DNA of 5,639 bases from Eggerthellaceae bacterium (GTDB lineage Bacteria > Actinomycetota > Coriobacteriia > Coriobacteriales > Eggerthellaceae): the NCBI GenBank assembly GCA_017459485.1, contig JAFUCW010000054.1, forward strand, positions 1-5,639, given 5' to 3'. The notes below the pieces were generated by a model. It had not been told where the DNA came from and did no database searches. It was given only the letters and a program-made list of their open reading frames with translations. Positions 1 to 5,639 of the stretch are shown piece by piece. The position numbers were made by a program, and so were the translations under genes. Every line of letters begins with the position of its first letter. Position 1 is the first letter of the stretch.

Positions 1-534
1 CAGGTAGTCAATGTGGCTGGCGTGGACTAGTAAGGCATTGATGTTGCGAACACGCACTGATTGATGGCTGTATCGCACATGGCTGCCAAGAACATGACGT
101 TCCTGAGCTGCCTTTTTCCTGCGATCGATCAGCAGATCGGCGAGGTCATGATGACCATCACAGGCGACTACACCGTCTACGAGCGCGTGAACGGCAACGG
201 TACGGCACTCAAAGAGGTCCCGTTGGCCAGCTTGCAGGAAGATGCCCATTTGGTCAATGACTCCGGCGTAGGCGACGAGTTCTGCCTGCGCAGCGGGTGC
301 CACGACTTCACGCGCGAGGTTCTTACCAAGGTAGAGATGCCTGGCATGACCAAGAACCCGCATATGTGGCTCAACCAGGCTCATATGAATGTCGAGTTCG
401 CCTGCGGAGATTGCCACTAGTCGCATCGTGCATCGGTAAATGCGTGCACGCAATGCCATGACGACGCCGCAGAAGGCATGCCGGATGGCTGGCTCACCTA
501 CCAGGAAGGCCAAGCTGCCAACATTGCTGCGTAA
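1..534 (+). pseudogene. Decayed 3' end of a multiheme c-type cytochrome gene
   Basis: One frame reads as the C-terminal part of an exported multiheme cytochrome c that would carry electrons outside the membrane. It shows a CX4CH heme motif (CLRSGCH, 283-303), a CXXCH (CGDCH, 403-417), another CXXCH (CTQCH, 445-459), and an ending that stays in frame to TAA at 532-534. The frame is broken by stops at 28, 31 and 58 and by a TAG at 418-420 directly after CGDCH, between two otherwise intact heme motifs. Near 109-125 a TGC is followed 8 nt later by TGCGAT, which looks like a further CXXCH damaged by a small insertion and a C-to-G change (inference). The longest intact stretch is 61-420. The 5' end lies outside the window. 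The family cannot be fixed beyond a tetraheme/multiheme c3-like cytochrome. Sequencing error is an alternative to true decay. Confidence 0.75.
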
Positions 535-548
535 AGCGGTATCTGCAT

Positions 549-568
549 CCTGCCCATGGTAGGGCAGG
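549..568 (+). terminator. First hairpin of a likely tandem terminator
   Basis: A perfect 7-bp inverted repeat, CCTGCCC (549-555) with GGGCAGG (562-568), surrounds a 6-nt loop and starts 15 nt after the cytochrome stop codon. No T-tract follows. It shares the CCTGCC/GGCAGG core with the next hairpin, so the two could also pair alternatively. Alone it is weak evidence; its place after a gene end and before a stronger hairpin supports a role in 3'-end formation. Confidence 0.45.
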
Positions 569-573
569 CGCAA

Positions 574-604
574 AGGAAGGCCTGTCGCAATGGCAGGCCT
601 TCCT
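574..604 (+). terminator. Strong hairpin, probable terminator of the cytochrome gene
   Basis: A perfect 11-bp inverted repeat, AGGAAGGCCTG (574-584) with CAGGCCTTCCT (594-604), extends inward by a T-G wobble and a C-G pair to leave a 5-nt loop. It lies 40 nt after the cytochrome stop codon. The following bases (GCATGTTTCAC) give only a short T-run, so termination may be inefficient or need a factor. Because the arms are symmetrical it could also act on the minus strand, but no gene is seen there. Confidence 0.65.
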
Positions 605-733
605 GCATGTTTCACTACATTAGTCACCTACACCTTTTGATGTACTGTTCCCATTCTGTGCAGGAGATTTGTGTGGTTGAGGGTTTACCCTTATGGTCTT
701 TTGAAAAGGCCGGTGGGAACATGAATCTGCTTA

Positions 734-769
734 TGCATGCAAGGTTCTGCATGTTTGTGTATGCATACA
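734..769. promoter_or_regulatory. Cluster of TGCATG-type palindromes, candidate operator
   Basis: Two perfect palindromes lie close together: TGCATGCA (734-741) and TGTATGCATACA (758-769). Their centres are 26 bp apart, and another TGCATG half-like copy sits at 748-753. The second palindrome lies between the putative -35 and -10 elements upstream of ccmE, where a bound dimeric regulator would control transcription. No known regulator site is recognised, and the match could be chance in an AT-richer stretch. Confidence 0.3.
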
Positions 770-782
770 TATAGTCTATAAT
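755..782 (+). promoter_or_regulatory. Candidate sigma-70-type promoter for the ccm operon
   Basis: A perfect TATAAT is at 777-782, with a weak TTGTGT at 755-760 giving a 16-bp spacer. A difficulty is that initiation about 7 nt downstream would leave the ribosome site (GGGAGAGG, 783-790) at or outside the mRNA start. An overlapping TATAGT at 770-775 would start transcription near 782 and keep the ribosome site, so that box may be the true -10. The position after the hairpins and before the first ccm gene fits an operon promoter. Confidence 0.4.
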
Positions 783-796
783 GGGAGAGGTCGATA

Positions 797-1471
797 GTGA
801 ACGCACGCACCAAACAGAGGCTCGTCATTGTCACCGGCGTCATCGTTATCGCGATGGCCCTTATTCTTGCGATTGTAGGAGGCGGCTCGGCGGCGAAGAC
901 CGTCTCGATCGCCCAAGCGGCAAGCGGGGACTACGTGAACCAGCGCGTGCAGGTGTCGGGCAACGTGGTCGAAAATTCCTATAGCACCAAAGACAACATT
1001 CTTACTTTTTCGATTTACGATCCCGACTCTGCGGCCGACGCCATTCTCAACATCGCCTACGATGGCGGTGCGGCTGCCACCTTCGGCAACGACGTGACCG
1101 CCATCTGCACCGGCAAGATTGACGAGTCGGGCACCCTGGTTGCTAGCGAGCTGGTCACGAAATGCCCTTCCAAGTACGAAAGCGGCATGGATGCACTTGG
1201 CGTGGGGCAGATGATCGACTACGGTGAAAAGGTGCTCAACAAGACTGTGAAAGTGACGGGAACCATCCAGCCTGGCAGCCAGAATCCGGCAGGATCGGGC
1301 GACCACCGCTTTGTGCTTGTTGATGCGGAAGACTCGACCATCATGGTCGAAGTGCTTTGCGACGAGGCTCTTTCCAGCGAAACCATCGCAGACAATGCCA
1401 AGGTGGTCCTAACTGGCAACACGATCGACAGCGGTAAGTTCGTGGCAACCAACGTGGCTATCGAGGGCTAG
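797..1471 (+). CDS. ccmE: Cytochrome c maturation heme chaperone CcmE, cysteine variant with extra C-terminal domain
   Basis: Membrane-anchored periplasm-side chaperone that binds heme covalently and hands it to CcmF. The 224-aa protein has a short basic N-terminus, one membrane segment (about residues 9-29) and an OB-fold domain (about 36-122). This is followed by C123-P-S-K-Y127, the place where most CcmE proteins have HXXXY; CXXXY variants are known from Desulfovibrio and archaeal Ccm systems. Typical CcmE ends shortly after this motif (about 150-160 aa). Here about 95 more residues follow, and residues 147-224 resemble a second OB domain (LNKTVKVTGTI parallels VNQRVQVSGNV at 47-57) without a second CXXXY. 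The start is GTG at 797, with GGGAGAGG 6 nt upstream; an in-frame stop at 779 rules out a longer form. It is probably the first gene of the operon, 3 nt before ccmF. Identification as CcmE is firm; the role of the second domain is unknown. Confidence 0.9.
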   Translation: MNARTKQRLVIVTGVIVIAMALILAIVGGGSAAKTVSIAQAASGDYVNQRVQVSGNVVENSYSTKDNILTFSIYDPDSAADAILNIAYDGGAAATFGNDVTAICTGKIDESGTLVASELVTKCPSKYESGMDALGVGQMIDYGEKVLNKTVKVTGTIQPGSQNPAGSGDHRFVLVDAEDSTIMVEVLCDEALSSETIADNAKVVLTGNTIDSGKFVATNVAIEG

Positions 1472-1474
1472 ACG

Positions 1475-3901
1475 ATGGGCTTTCCGCTTATAGGGCTGAT
1501 CAGCCTTCTCGTCGCGTTCGCGGCGCTGGTCTTGTCGCTGGGAACGCTGCTTGCCGGCTCCGTCGTGCGCACGCCCAAACGCGAAGGCGTGGGCGAGACG
1601 CTGCTTTGGGCGGGCCATGTTGCTTCCATCGTGGCGCTCGTCTCGCTCACGTTTTCCTGCCTTCTGCTTGTTTTCTGCTTCGTGACCGGGGACAACTCCA
1701 TCGAATACGTCGTGCAGGGCCGCAGCCACTCCACGGGCCCACTGGGCACGTTCTACCGCATCGCCGGCCTGTGGGAGGGCCGCGAAGGCTCCTTGCTGTT
1801 CTGGGCATGGCTGATAGCGGTGTTCAACGCCGTGGTTGCCGTGCGCAACATGAAGCATTTGAAGAAGCTTGATGCGTGGGCTCTTTTCGTGGCGAGCGCG
1901 GTGCTTGCGAGTTTTGTGGGCATTCTCCTTTTCTCGGAAGAGAACAGTCCCTTCGTCGCTCTCGACCCGAAGTACTTGGATGCAGAAGGCAATCTGACGG
2001 GCGCTGCGACGCTGTGGGGCATGAACACCCTGCTTGAGCATTGGGCGATGGCGGTCCATCCGCCCGCGTTGTTCATAGGCTATGCGGGGCTGACCATTCC
2101 GTTCGCCTATGCCGTTGCAGCCCTTATCGTGGGGGACGCTTCCGACGCATGGGTCAGGAGCAGCCAGCGCTACGCCCTTGTGTCGTGGTGGTTCCTGGGG
2201 CTTGGCATTGGCCTTGGGTCGGTGTGGGCCTACGTGGTTCTTGGCTGGGGCGGCTACTGGGGATGGGACCCGGTGGAAAACGCCAGCTTGCTTCCGTGGC
2301 TTGTCACGCTTGCACTCATCCATAGCTTCACGATCTACCGCCAGAGGGGCGCATTCAAGCGATGGAGCATTTTCTGCGCCTGCCTGGCGTTTGCCTTCGT
2401 CATCACCGGTACGTTTATCACGCGATCTGGCTTGGTGGAATCCGTCCATGCGTTTGCGGGGGATCCAGTGTCGCTCAATCTGTTCGGTGGCTTGATCGGC
2501 GCCGCTTTGCTCTGCGGCGTGGTGGGCCTTGGTCTTCGTTGGAAGCGCTTTGCGCCCAAAAACGCTGCCGACGAGGACATCGGAAGCCTCATGTCGCGCG
2601 AAGCGGCGTACTACTTTAACAACGTCATCATGGTCGTGTTTGCCGTGGTGCTGTGCTATTTGACGGTGTCGAGTGCGCTGCCAACGTGGCTTCCCTTCGG
2701 CGGCCAGGCGCTCTCTGCGGGCACCTACAACGCTATTGCCCGACCCTTGGGCGTGTTCTACCTGACCGTTTTGGCGGTGTGCCCCCTGCTTAGCTGGGTC
2801 GTGACCAAGCGCGAGACCCTTATTGCGCGCGGCAAGGCGCCCTTGTTCTTCGCTCTTGGTGCGTTCGCGCTGCTTCTTGTGTATTTCTTCACGCAGCTTT
2901 CGCCCGCCTACGATACTACCATTGCCGCAGGCGGGTCCCAGGCAGACGCGCTTGCCTCCGACGGCCCCGCTCCTTACTACAAGGGCCTGGCCATCGTCGG
3001 TTTCTTGGTCGCTTGCCTTATCTTCTTCAACACGCTGTTCATGATCGTGCGCAACACGGCCAGGTGGGCAAAGACGCATGGCACTAATCCCTTCGTGGCG
3101 TTCTTCAAGATGATCAGATCGCATGCGGCCACCTACGGCGGCTACCTTGCTCATCTGGGGATGGCGTTCATCTTGGTGGGCCTGATCGGCTCGTCTATGT
3201 TCATCACCGAAAAAGTCGAATACGTGAACTACGACGGAGCCACGAACACCGCCGAAGACATACAGATCCAAGAGTTCACGCTCAAGTACACGGACAACTC
3301 CATCAACCCCGACGAAGGGGAGCGCAACATCATCTACACGGTCGAGTTCGACGTGTACCGCGACGGCAATCTGATTGGGCATCTTGCGCCCAACCTTCAG
3401 ATGGTCACGGCAACGCAGCAGACCAAGGCCAACGCCGCCGTCATGAGCTTTCCGGAAAAGGACCTCTTCGTCGTCTACCGTGGCGTGAACGACGCTGGCG
3501 CCTTTGCCATGGACGTGCGTGTCAATCCGCTGATCGGCTTCGTGTGGGTCGGCTTCGGTCTGCTGATGCTGGGTGGTGCCATCTCTGCATTTGGACGCCG
3601 TGGGAATGCGCCTTTGGGCCCACCTGTCGAAACGTCGCCTGACGCACAGGCCGACCAGCAAGCAGACGCGATTGCCAAGGGCGCAGGTGAAGAGGATGCT
3701 GATGCCCGTGAGGCGGATTCCGGAGCCAAGGAGGCTTCCGCTAAACTGCCTGGTGGCGAGGGTGCGCATTCTGCGACAAACGACAGCGAGGCAGGCGACG
3801 ACGCTTCCGGGGATGGCCCATCCAGCGACGCTGCTGCAAGCGATGACGCCAGCGGCGCTCCCGTAAGCAGCGCTACTTCCGACGACGGTGAAAAGGCGTA
3901 A
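1475..3901 (+). CDS. ccmF: Heme lyase CcmF/NrfE family with acidic C-terminal tail
   Basis: Polytopic membrane heme lyase that takes heme from CcmE and joins it to apocytochrome CXXCH motifs. The 808-aa protein has the WWD heme-handling domain (W258-G-G-Y-W-G-W264-D265-P) and the four histidines expected of CcmF: H195 in the HPPALFIGYAG motif, H283 in LIHS, H325 in SVHAF and H560 in YLAHLG. The N-terminal WGGHEGSLLLW-type motif is WEGREGSLLFW (100-110), with Arg at the usual His position. A soluble outer domain (about 580-690) precedes the last membrane segment (about 687-706). Residues 710-808 form an Asp/Glu/Ala/Ser/Gly-rich, probably disordered cytoplasmic tail; typical CcmF is about 650 aa and lacks it. 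The ATG at 1475 has GAGGG (1463-1467) 7 nt upstream, inside the end of ccmE, suggesting coupled translation. A few NrfE-type paralogs serve special cytochromes; the ccm neighbours favour general CcmF. Confidence 0.95.
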   Translation: MGFPLIGLISLLVAFAALVLSLGTLLAGSVVRTPKREGVGETLLWAGHVASIVALVSLTFSCLLLVFCFVTGDNSIEYVVQGRSHSTGPLGTFYRIAGLWEGREGSLLFWAWLIAVFNAVVAVRNMKHLKKLDAWALFVASAVLASFVGILLFSEENSPFVALDPKYLDAEGNLTGAATLWGMNTLLEHWAMAVHPPALFIGYAGLTIPFAYAVAALIVGDASDAWVRSSQRYALVSWWFLGLGIGLGSVWAYVVLGWGGYWGWDPVENASLLPWLVTLALIHSFTIYRQRGAFKRWSIFCACLAFAFVITGTFITRSGLVESVHAFAGDPVSLNLFGGLIGAALLCGVVGLGLRWKRFAPKNAADEDIGSLMSREAAYYFNNVIMVVFAVVLCYLTVSSALPTWLPFGGQALSAGTYNAIARPLGVFYLTVLAVCPLLSWVVTKRETLIARGKAPLFFALGAFALLLVYFFTQLSPAYDTTIAAGGSQADALASDGPAPYYKGLAIVGFLVACLIFFNTLFMIVRNTARWAKTHGTNPFVAFFKMIRSHAATYGGYLAHLGMAFILVGLIGSSMFITEKVEYVNYDGATNTAEDIQIQEFTLKYTDNSINPDEGERNIIYTVEFDVYRDGNLIGHLAPNLQMVTATQQTKANAAVMSFPEKDLFVVYRGVNDAGAFAMDVRVNPLIGFVWVGFGLLMLGGAISAFGRRGNAPLGPPVETSPDAQADQQADAIAKGAGEEDADAREADSGAKEASAKLPGGEGAHSATNDSEAGDDASGDGPSSDAAASDDASGAPVSSATSDDGEKA

Positions 3902-3910
3902 GCGTTTCCC

Positions 3911-4627
3911 GTGGGCGGTATAGCGGTACAGGTCGACCATGTGAGCAAGGTCTTTGGAGATCGCTACGCGCTCGACGACGTCTCCCTTGACGTGCCCGAA
4001 GGCGCCTTCCTTTCTATTTTCGGACCCAATGGGGCAGGGAAGACCACGCTTTTGCGCATCTTGGCCACGCTTTCGCGCCCGACGAGCGGCAGCGTGTCCA
4101 TCGCCGGCATCAGCTGCAAGGACGACCCGGACGCCGCACGCGATCAGATTGGCATGATATCCCACAGTTCCATGCTCTATGCCGACCTCTCGGCTGAGCA
4201 GAACCTGCTGCTCTACGCGCGTCTCTACGGCATCGACTCTGCGCAGGAGCGCGTGGACGAGATGCTCGAGGCGGTCGAGCTGTCGCATCGGCGCCTGGAT
4301 GTGGTCCGCACGTTTTCCCGCGGCATGACGCAACGGCTTGCCATCGCGCGCGCTTTGCTCCACGACCCGCAGGTGGTGCTGCTTGACGAGCCTTATTCGG
4401 GCCTGGACCCCCATGCGGTCGAGATCTTCGACTCGCTGCTCGATTCCGTGCGAGAGGGCCGTACGTTTGTCATGGTCAGCCACGACCTGCGCAAGGGCTT
4501 CGAGGCTTGCACGCATGCGCTTGTGCTTGCGCGTGGCGCGAAGGTGGCCTATGCGGCCAAAGACGACATCGACTACCAGGCCTTTTCCGCGCTCTATCGT
4601 GACACGGTGGGAATGGGGGTGTCGTGA
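3911..4627 (+). CDS. ccmA: Heme exporter ABC ATPase CcmA
   Basis: Cytoplasmic ATPase of the CcmABC complex, whose ATP hydrolysis releases heme-loaded CcmE from CcmC. The 238-aa protein has Walker A G38-P-N-G-A-G-K44-T-T, signature F135-S-R-G-M-T-Q-R, Walker B LLD159-E160-P, a D-loop SGLD (163-166) and the switch His H191 (VSHD). The catalytic residues are therefore present. The signature SRGMTQR departs from LSGGQ, and the Q-loop position reads SHSSMLY (84-90) with Ser where Gln is usual; both patterns resemble ABC-2-type ATPases, so family assignment leans on the ccmF and ccmB neighbours. The start is GTG at 3911; the nearest purine-rich tract (AAAAGG, 3891-3896) is a rather distant 14 nt, so initiation may depend on coupling to ccmF, which ends 9 nt earlier. 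It ends 1 nt before ccmB. Confidence 0.9.
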   Translation: MGGIAVQVDHVSKVFGDRYALDDVSLDVPEGAFLSIFGPNGAGKTTLLRILATLSRPTSGSVSIAGISCKDDPDAARDQIGMISHSSMLYADLSAEQNLLLYARLYGIDSAQERVDEMLEAVELSHRRLDVVRTFSRGMTQRLAIARALLHDPQVVLLDEPYSGLDPHAVEIFDSLLDSVREGRTFVMVSHDLRKGFEACTHALVLARGAKVAYAAKDDIDYQAFSALYRDTVGMGVS

Positions 4628-4628
4628 C

Positions 4629-5345
4629 ATGCCTGGCGTGCGCACCCGTAAGCCTTCCCTGTTCGCCCACTACAAGACCTTGCTTGCCAAGGACCTGCAG
4701 CGCGAATTCCGCACCAAGGACATGCTTTCGTCCATGGCCATCTACGCGCTTTTGGTGTTGGGGGTCTACGGCGAGGCTCCTTCCCAGACGGGTCGGCAGT
4801 TCGAGATCCGGCAGATGAGCGGCGGGCTTTTGTGGGCGCTCATCGTGTTTACGAGCTTGCTTGGACTGAACCGGTCGTTTTCCTACGAAAAGGAAAACGG
4901 CTGCCTGGAAGGCATCCTGCTTGTTCCGCTCGACCGGTCGGTGGTGTTCCTTGCAAAGGCCACGAGCAACCTGGTGTTCTTGCTTGCGGTCGAGGTGGTC
5001 GTGCTGCCCCTGTTCTCCTTCTTCTTCCTGACCACCACCAATCCTGCGCCCACGTGGCCCATGATGCTGCTTCCCCTCTTGGTGGGCACTATCGGCATCG
5101 CCGGCATCGGCACGCTGCTTTCCACCATCACGGTGAACACGCGCGGCAAGGACGTCATGCTTGCCGTGCTTTTCATCCCCCTGGTTTTTCCACTGCTCTA
5201 CGCATGCGCTTCCGCTACCACGGTGGTGGTAGCAGGGGGCGACATCGAGGGCGTCTTTATGAATTCAGTGCTGTTGGCAGTGGGGTACGACCTGGTCATG
5301 GTGCTACGCTCTTGGGTGCTCTCTGACTTTGCCGTGTCTGCGTAA
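4629..5345 (+). CDS. ccmB: Heme exporter membrane subunit CcmB
   Basis: Membrane subunit that pairs with CcmA and CcmC in the complex loading and releasing heme-CcmE. The protein is 238 aa, close to the usual 220-230. The N-terminal LLAKDLQREFRTKD (18-31) matches the amphipathic start of CcmB. About six hydrophobic segments follow (roughly 34-47, 65-80, 107-135, 142-165, 176-200, 210-230), and the family-like stretch FSYEKENGCLEGILLVPLDR lies at about 84-103. I chose ATG 4629 because it lies 1 nt after the ccmA stop with GGGGGT (4615-4620) 8 nt upstream. The frame stays open back to 4338, but that part is inside ccmA and encodes an Arg-rich shadow sequence. CcmB sequences diverge strongly, so the call rests on topology, length, local motifs and position directly after ccmA. 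Confidence 0.88.
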   Translation: MPGVRTRKPSLFAHYKTLLAKDLQREFRTKDMLSSMAIYALLVLGVYGEAPSQTGRQFEIRQMSGGLLWALIVFTSLLGLNRSFSYEKENGCLEGILLVPLDRSVVFLAKATSNLVFLLAVEVVVLPLFSFFFLTTTNPAPTWPMMLLPLLVGTIGIAGIGTLLSTITVNTRGKDVMLAVLFIPLVFPLLYACASATTVVVAGGDIEGVFMNSVLLAVGYDLVMVLRSWVLSDFAVSA

Positions 5346-5357
5346 GAAAGGATGCGT

Positions 5358-5639
5358 ATGCCCGACAAACCTTCCAAACCGCTTGTGGGTGGGCTTTCCG
5401 ACAAACTGATGACGCCGGCGCTTGCCTTGGGGGGGCTGCTTACCGCAGTGGCCTTCGTGCTGGCCTTCACGACGGCGTTCGGCCGTGTGCTCTCCCTGAC
5501 GAAAGCCACCTCCGCCGTCACCAACTTCCTCACCACCAACTTCCACAGCAGCTGGTCGGTTCTGACCGTACTCGTCATCATCTTCCTGCTGCTCGGCATG
5601 GTGATGGATACCGGTCCCGCGATCATCATCCTCGCTCCC
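5358..5639 (+). CDS. Partial chimeric frame: CcmC-like start joined to a TRAP DctM segment
   Basis: The frame is open from ATG 5358 to the window edge (94 codons, no stop). A good ribosome site (AGAAAGGA, 5345-5352) and a 12-nt gap after ccmB mark it as the next operon gene, where ccmC is expected. Residues 1-37 (basic start, then a membrane segment from about residue 18) fit CcmC, although this region is poorly conserved. From about residue 38 the sequence instead resembles the C-terminal half of DctM, the large membrane subunit of TRAP transporters: AFGRVLSL, then a membrane segment and GMVMDTGPAIIILAP (80-94), a very typical DctM motif. Leucine codons change with it: residues 1-37 use CTT x4, TTG x1, CTG x3, while residues 45-94 use only CTC x5 and CTG x4. 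The CcmC heme motif (WWD) is not reached. It may be a true gene fusion, a recombination scar or an assembly chimera. Confidence 0.6.
   Translation, partial: MPDKPSKPLVGGLSDKLMTPALALGGLLTAVAFVLAFTTAFGRVLSLTKATSAVTNFLTTNFHSSWSVLTVLVIIFLLLGMVMDTGPAIIILAP
5463..5492 (+). other. Probable junction between operon sequence and foreign TRAP sequence
   Basis: This short stretch covers codons 36-45 of the last frame. Before it, protein similarity (CcmC-like) and leucine codons (CTT/TTG present, CTC absent) match the ccm operon; after it, both change to DctM-like sequence with CTC/CTG only. The exact join cannot be placed because FTTAFG could belong to either parent, which is what a short shared sequence at a crossover would give. 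No inverted repeat, target duplication or transposon end is visible here. Confidence 0.5.

Noticed and set aside
418..420. TAG read as pyrrolysine or programmed readthrough
   Set aside because: No pyrrolysine context or readthrough element is visible, and the same gene has further stops and damage upstream, so simple decay is the better explanation.
701..729. TTGAAA at 701-706 as a -35 element
   Set aside because: No acceptable -10 hexamer occurs 16-18 bp downstream, and the bases are part of a short CTTTTGAAAAG palindrome.
556..774. A 72-codon plus-strand open frame between the cytochrome and ccmE
   Set aside because: It starts inside one hairpin and runs through the other and through the palindromes; there is no ribosome site and no recognisable sequence pattern.
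781..783. ATG at 781 as the ccmE start
   Set aside because: It is in a different frame from ccmE and sits on the putative -10 box; GTG 797 is in frame with a ribosome site at proper distance.
776..1306. A 176-codon minus-strand open frame over ccmE
   Set aside because: It is antisense to a well-identified ccmE and has no recognisable domain or convincing start signal.
4338..4628. A 97-codon longer N-terminus for ccmB
   Set aside because: This part overlaps the ccmA catalytic region in another frame and is Arg/Trp/Ser-rich, and the ATG at 4629 has its own ribosome site and gives normal CcmB length.
1409..4645. A 1078-codon open frame on the minus strand, antisense to ccmF and ccmA
   Set aside because: ccmF and ccmA lie in the same frame with strong G/C third-position bias, which keeps this antisense frame free of stops. 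Its product is rich in His, Arg, Gln and Lys without recognisable domains, and the sense frames carry clear catalytic motifs.
5345..5357. A ccmD gene between ccmB and the next frame
   Set aside because: Only 12 nt separate the genes, too few for even a small membrane protein.

Overview
The window carries the front part of a System I cytochrome c maturation (ccm) operon, read left to right in the order ccmE - ccmF - ccmA - ccmB - start of a ccmC-like gene. Upstream lies the decayed 3' end of a multiheme c-type cytochrome gene. The cytochrome uses a CX4CH plus CXXCH heme motif pattern. CcmE is the cysteine (CXXXY) variant, and the codon use is G/C-ending but rich in CTT/TTG leucines. Together these suggest an anaerobic, respiring bacterium. 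My best guess is an Eggerthellaceae-type member of the Coriobacteriia; this rests on remembered family style, not a database match, and is only moderately secure.

Layout. Positions 1-534 hold a cytochrome c remnant in one frame with stops at 28, 31 and 58, an internal TAG at 418 between two CXXCH motifs, and the natural TAA at 532. Positions 535-796 are non-coding: two adjacent hairpins (549-568 and 574-604) that look like a terminator, then an AT-richer stretch with TGCATG-type palindromes and a TATAAT box just before ccmE. From 797 the genes are packed tightly: ccmE (797-1471), 3 nt, ccmF (1475-3901), 9 nt, ccmA (3911-4627), 1 nt, ccmB (4629-5345), 12 nt, and an open frame from 5358 to the window edge.

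How the genes work together. CcmA (ATPase) and CcmB (membrane subunit), normally with CcmC, load heme onto the membrane-anchored chaperone CcmE. CcmF, with its WWD domain and four histidines, then passes heme from CcmE to CXXCH motifs of apocytochromes outside the membrane. The cytochrome remnant is the kind of substrate this machinery serves. ccmD, ccmG and ccmH are not in the window.

Points that stand out. (1) The last frame begins like CcmC but becomes a TRAP-transporter DctM segment after about 40 codons, and leucine codon use changes sharply at the same place; this is either a real recombination or an assembly chimera. (2) CcmE has CPSKY instead of HXXXY and appears to carry a second OB-fold domain. 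(3) CcmF has a roughly 99-residue acidic low-complexity tail. (4) The cytochrome gene is broken. I see no CRISPR array, tRNA, rRNA or insertion sequence, and no evidence of a wholly new system; the core is a recognisable Ccm locus with unusual parts.
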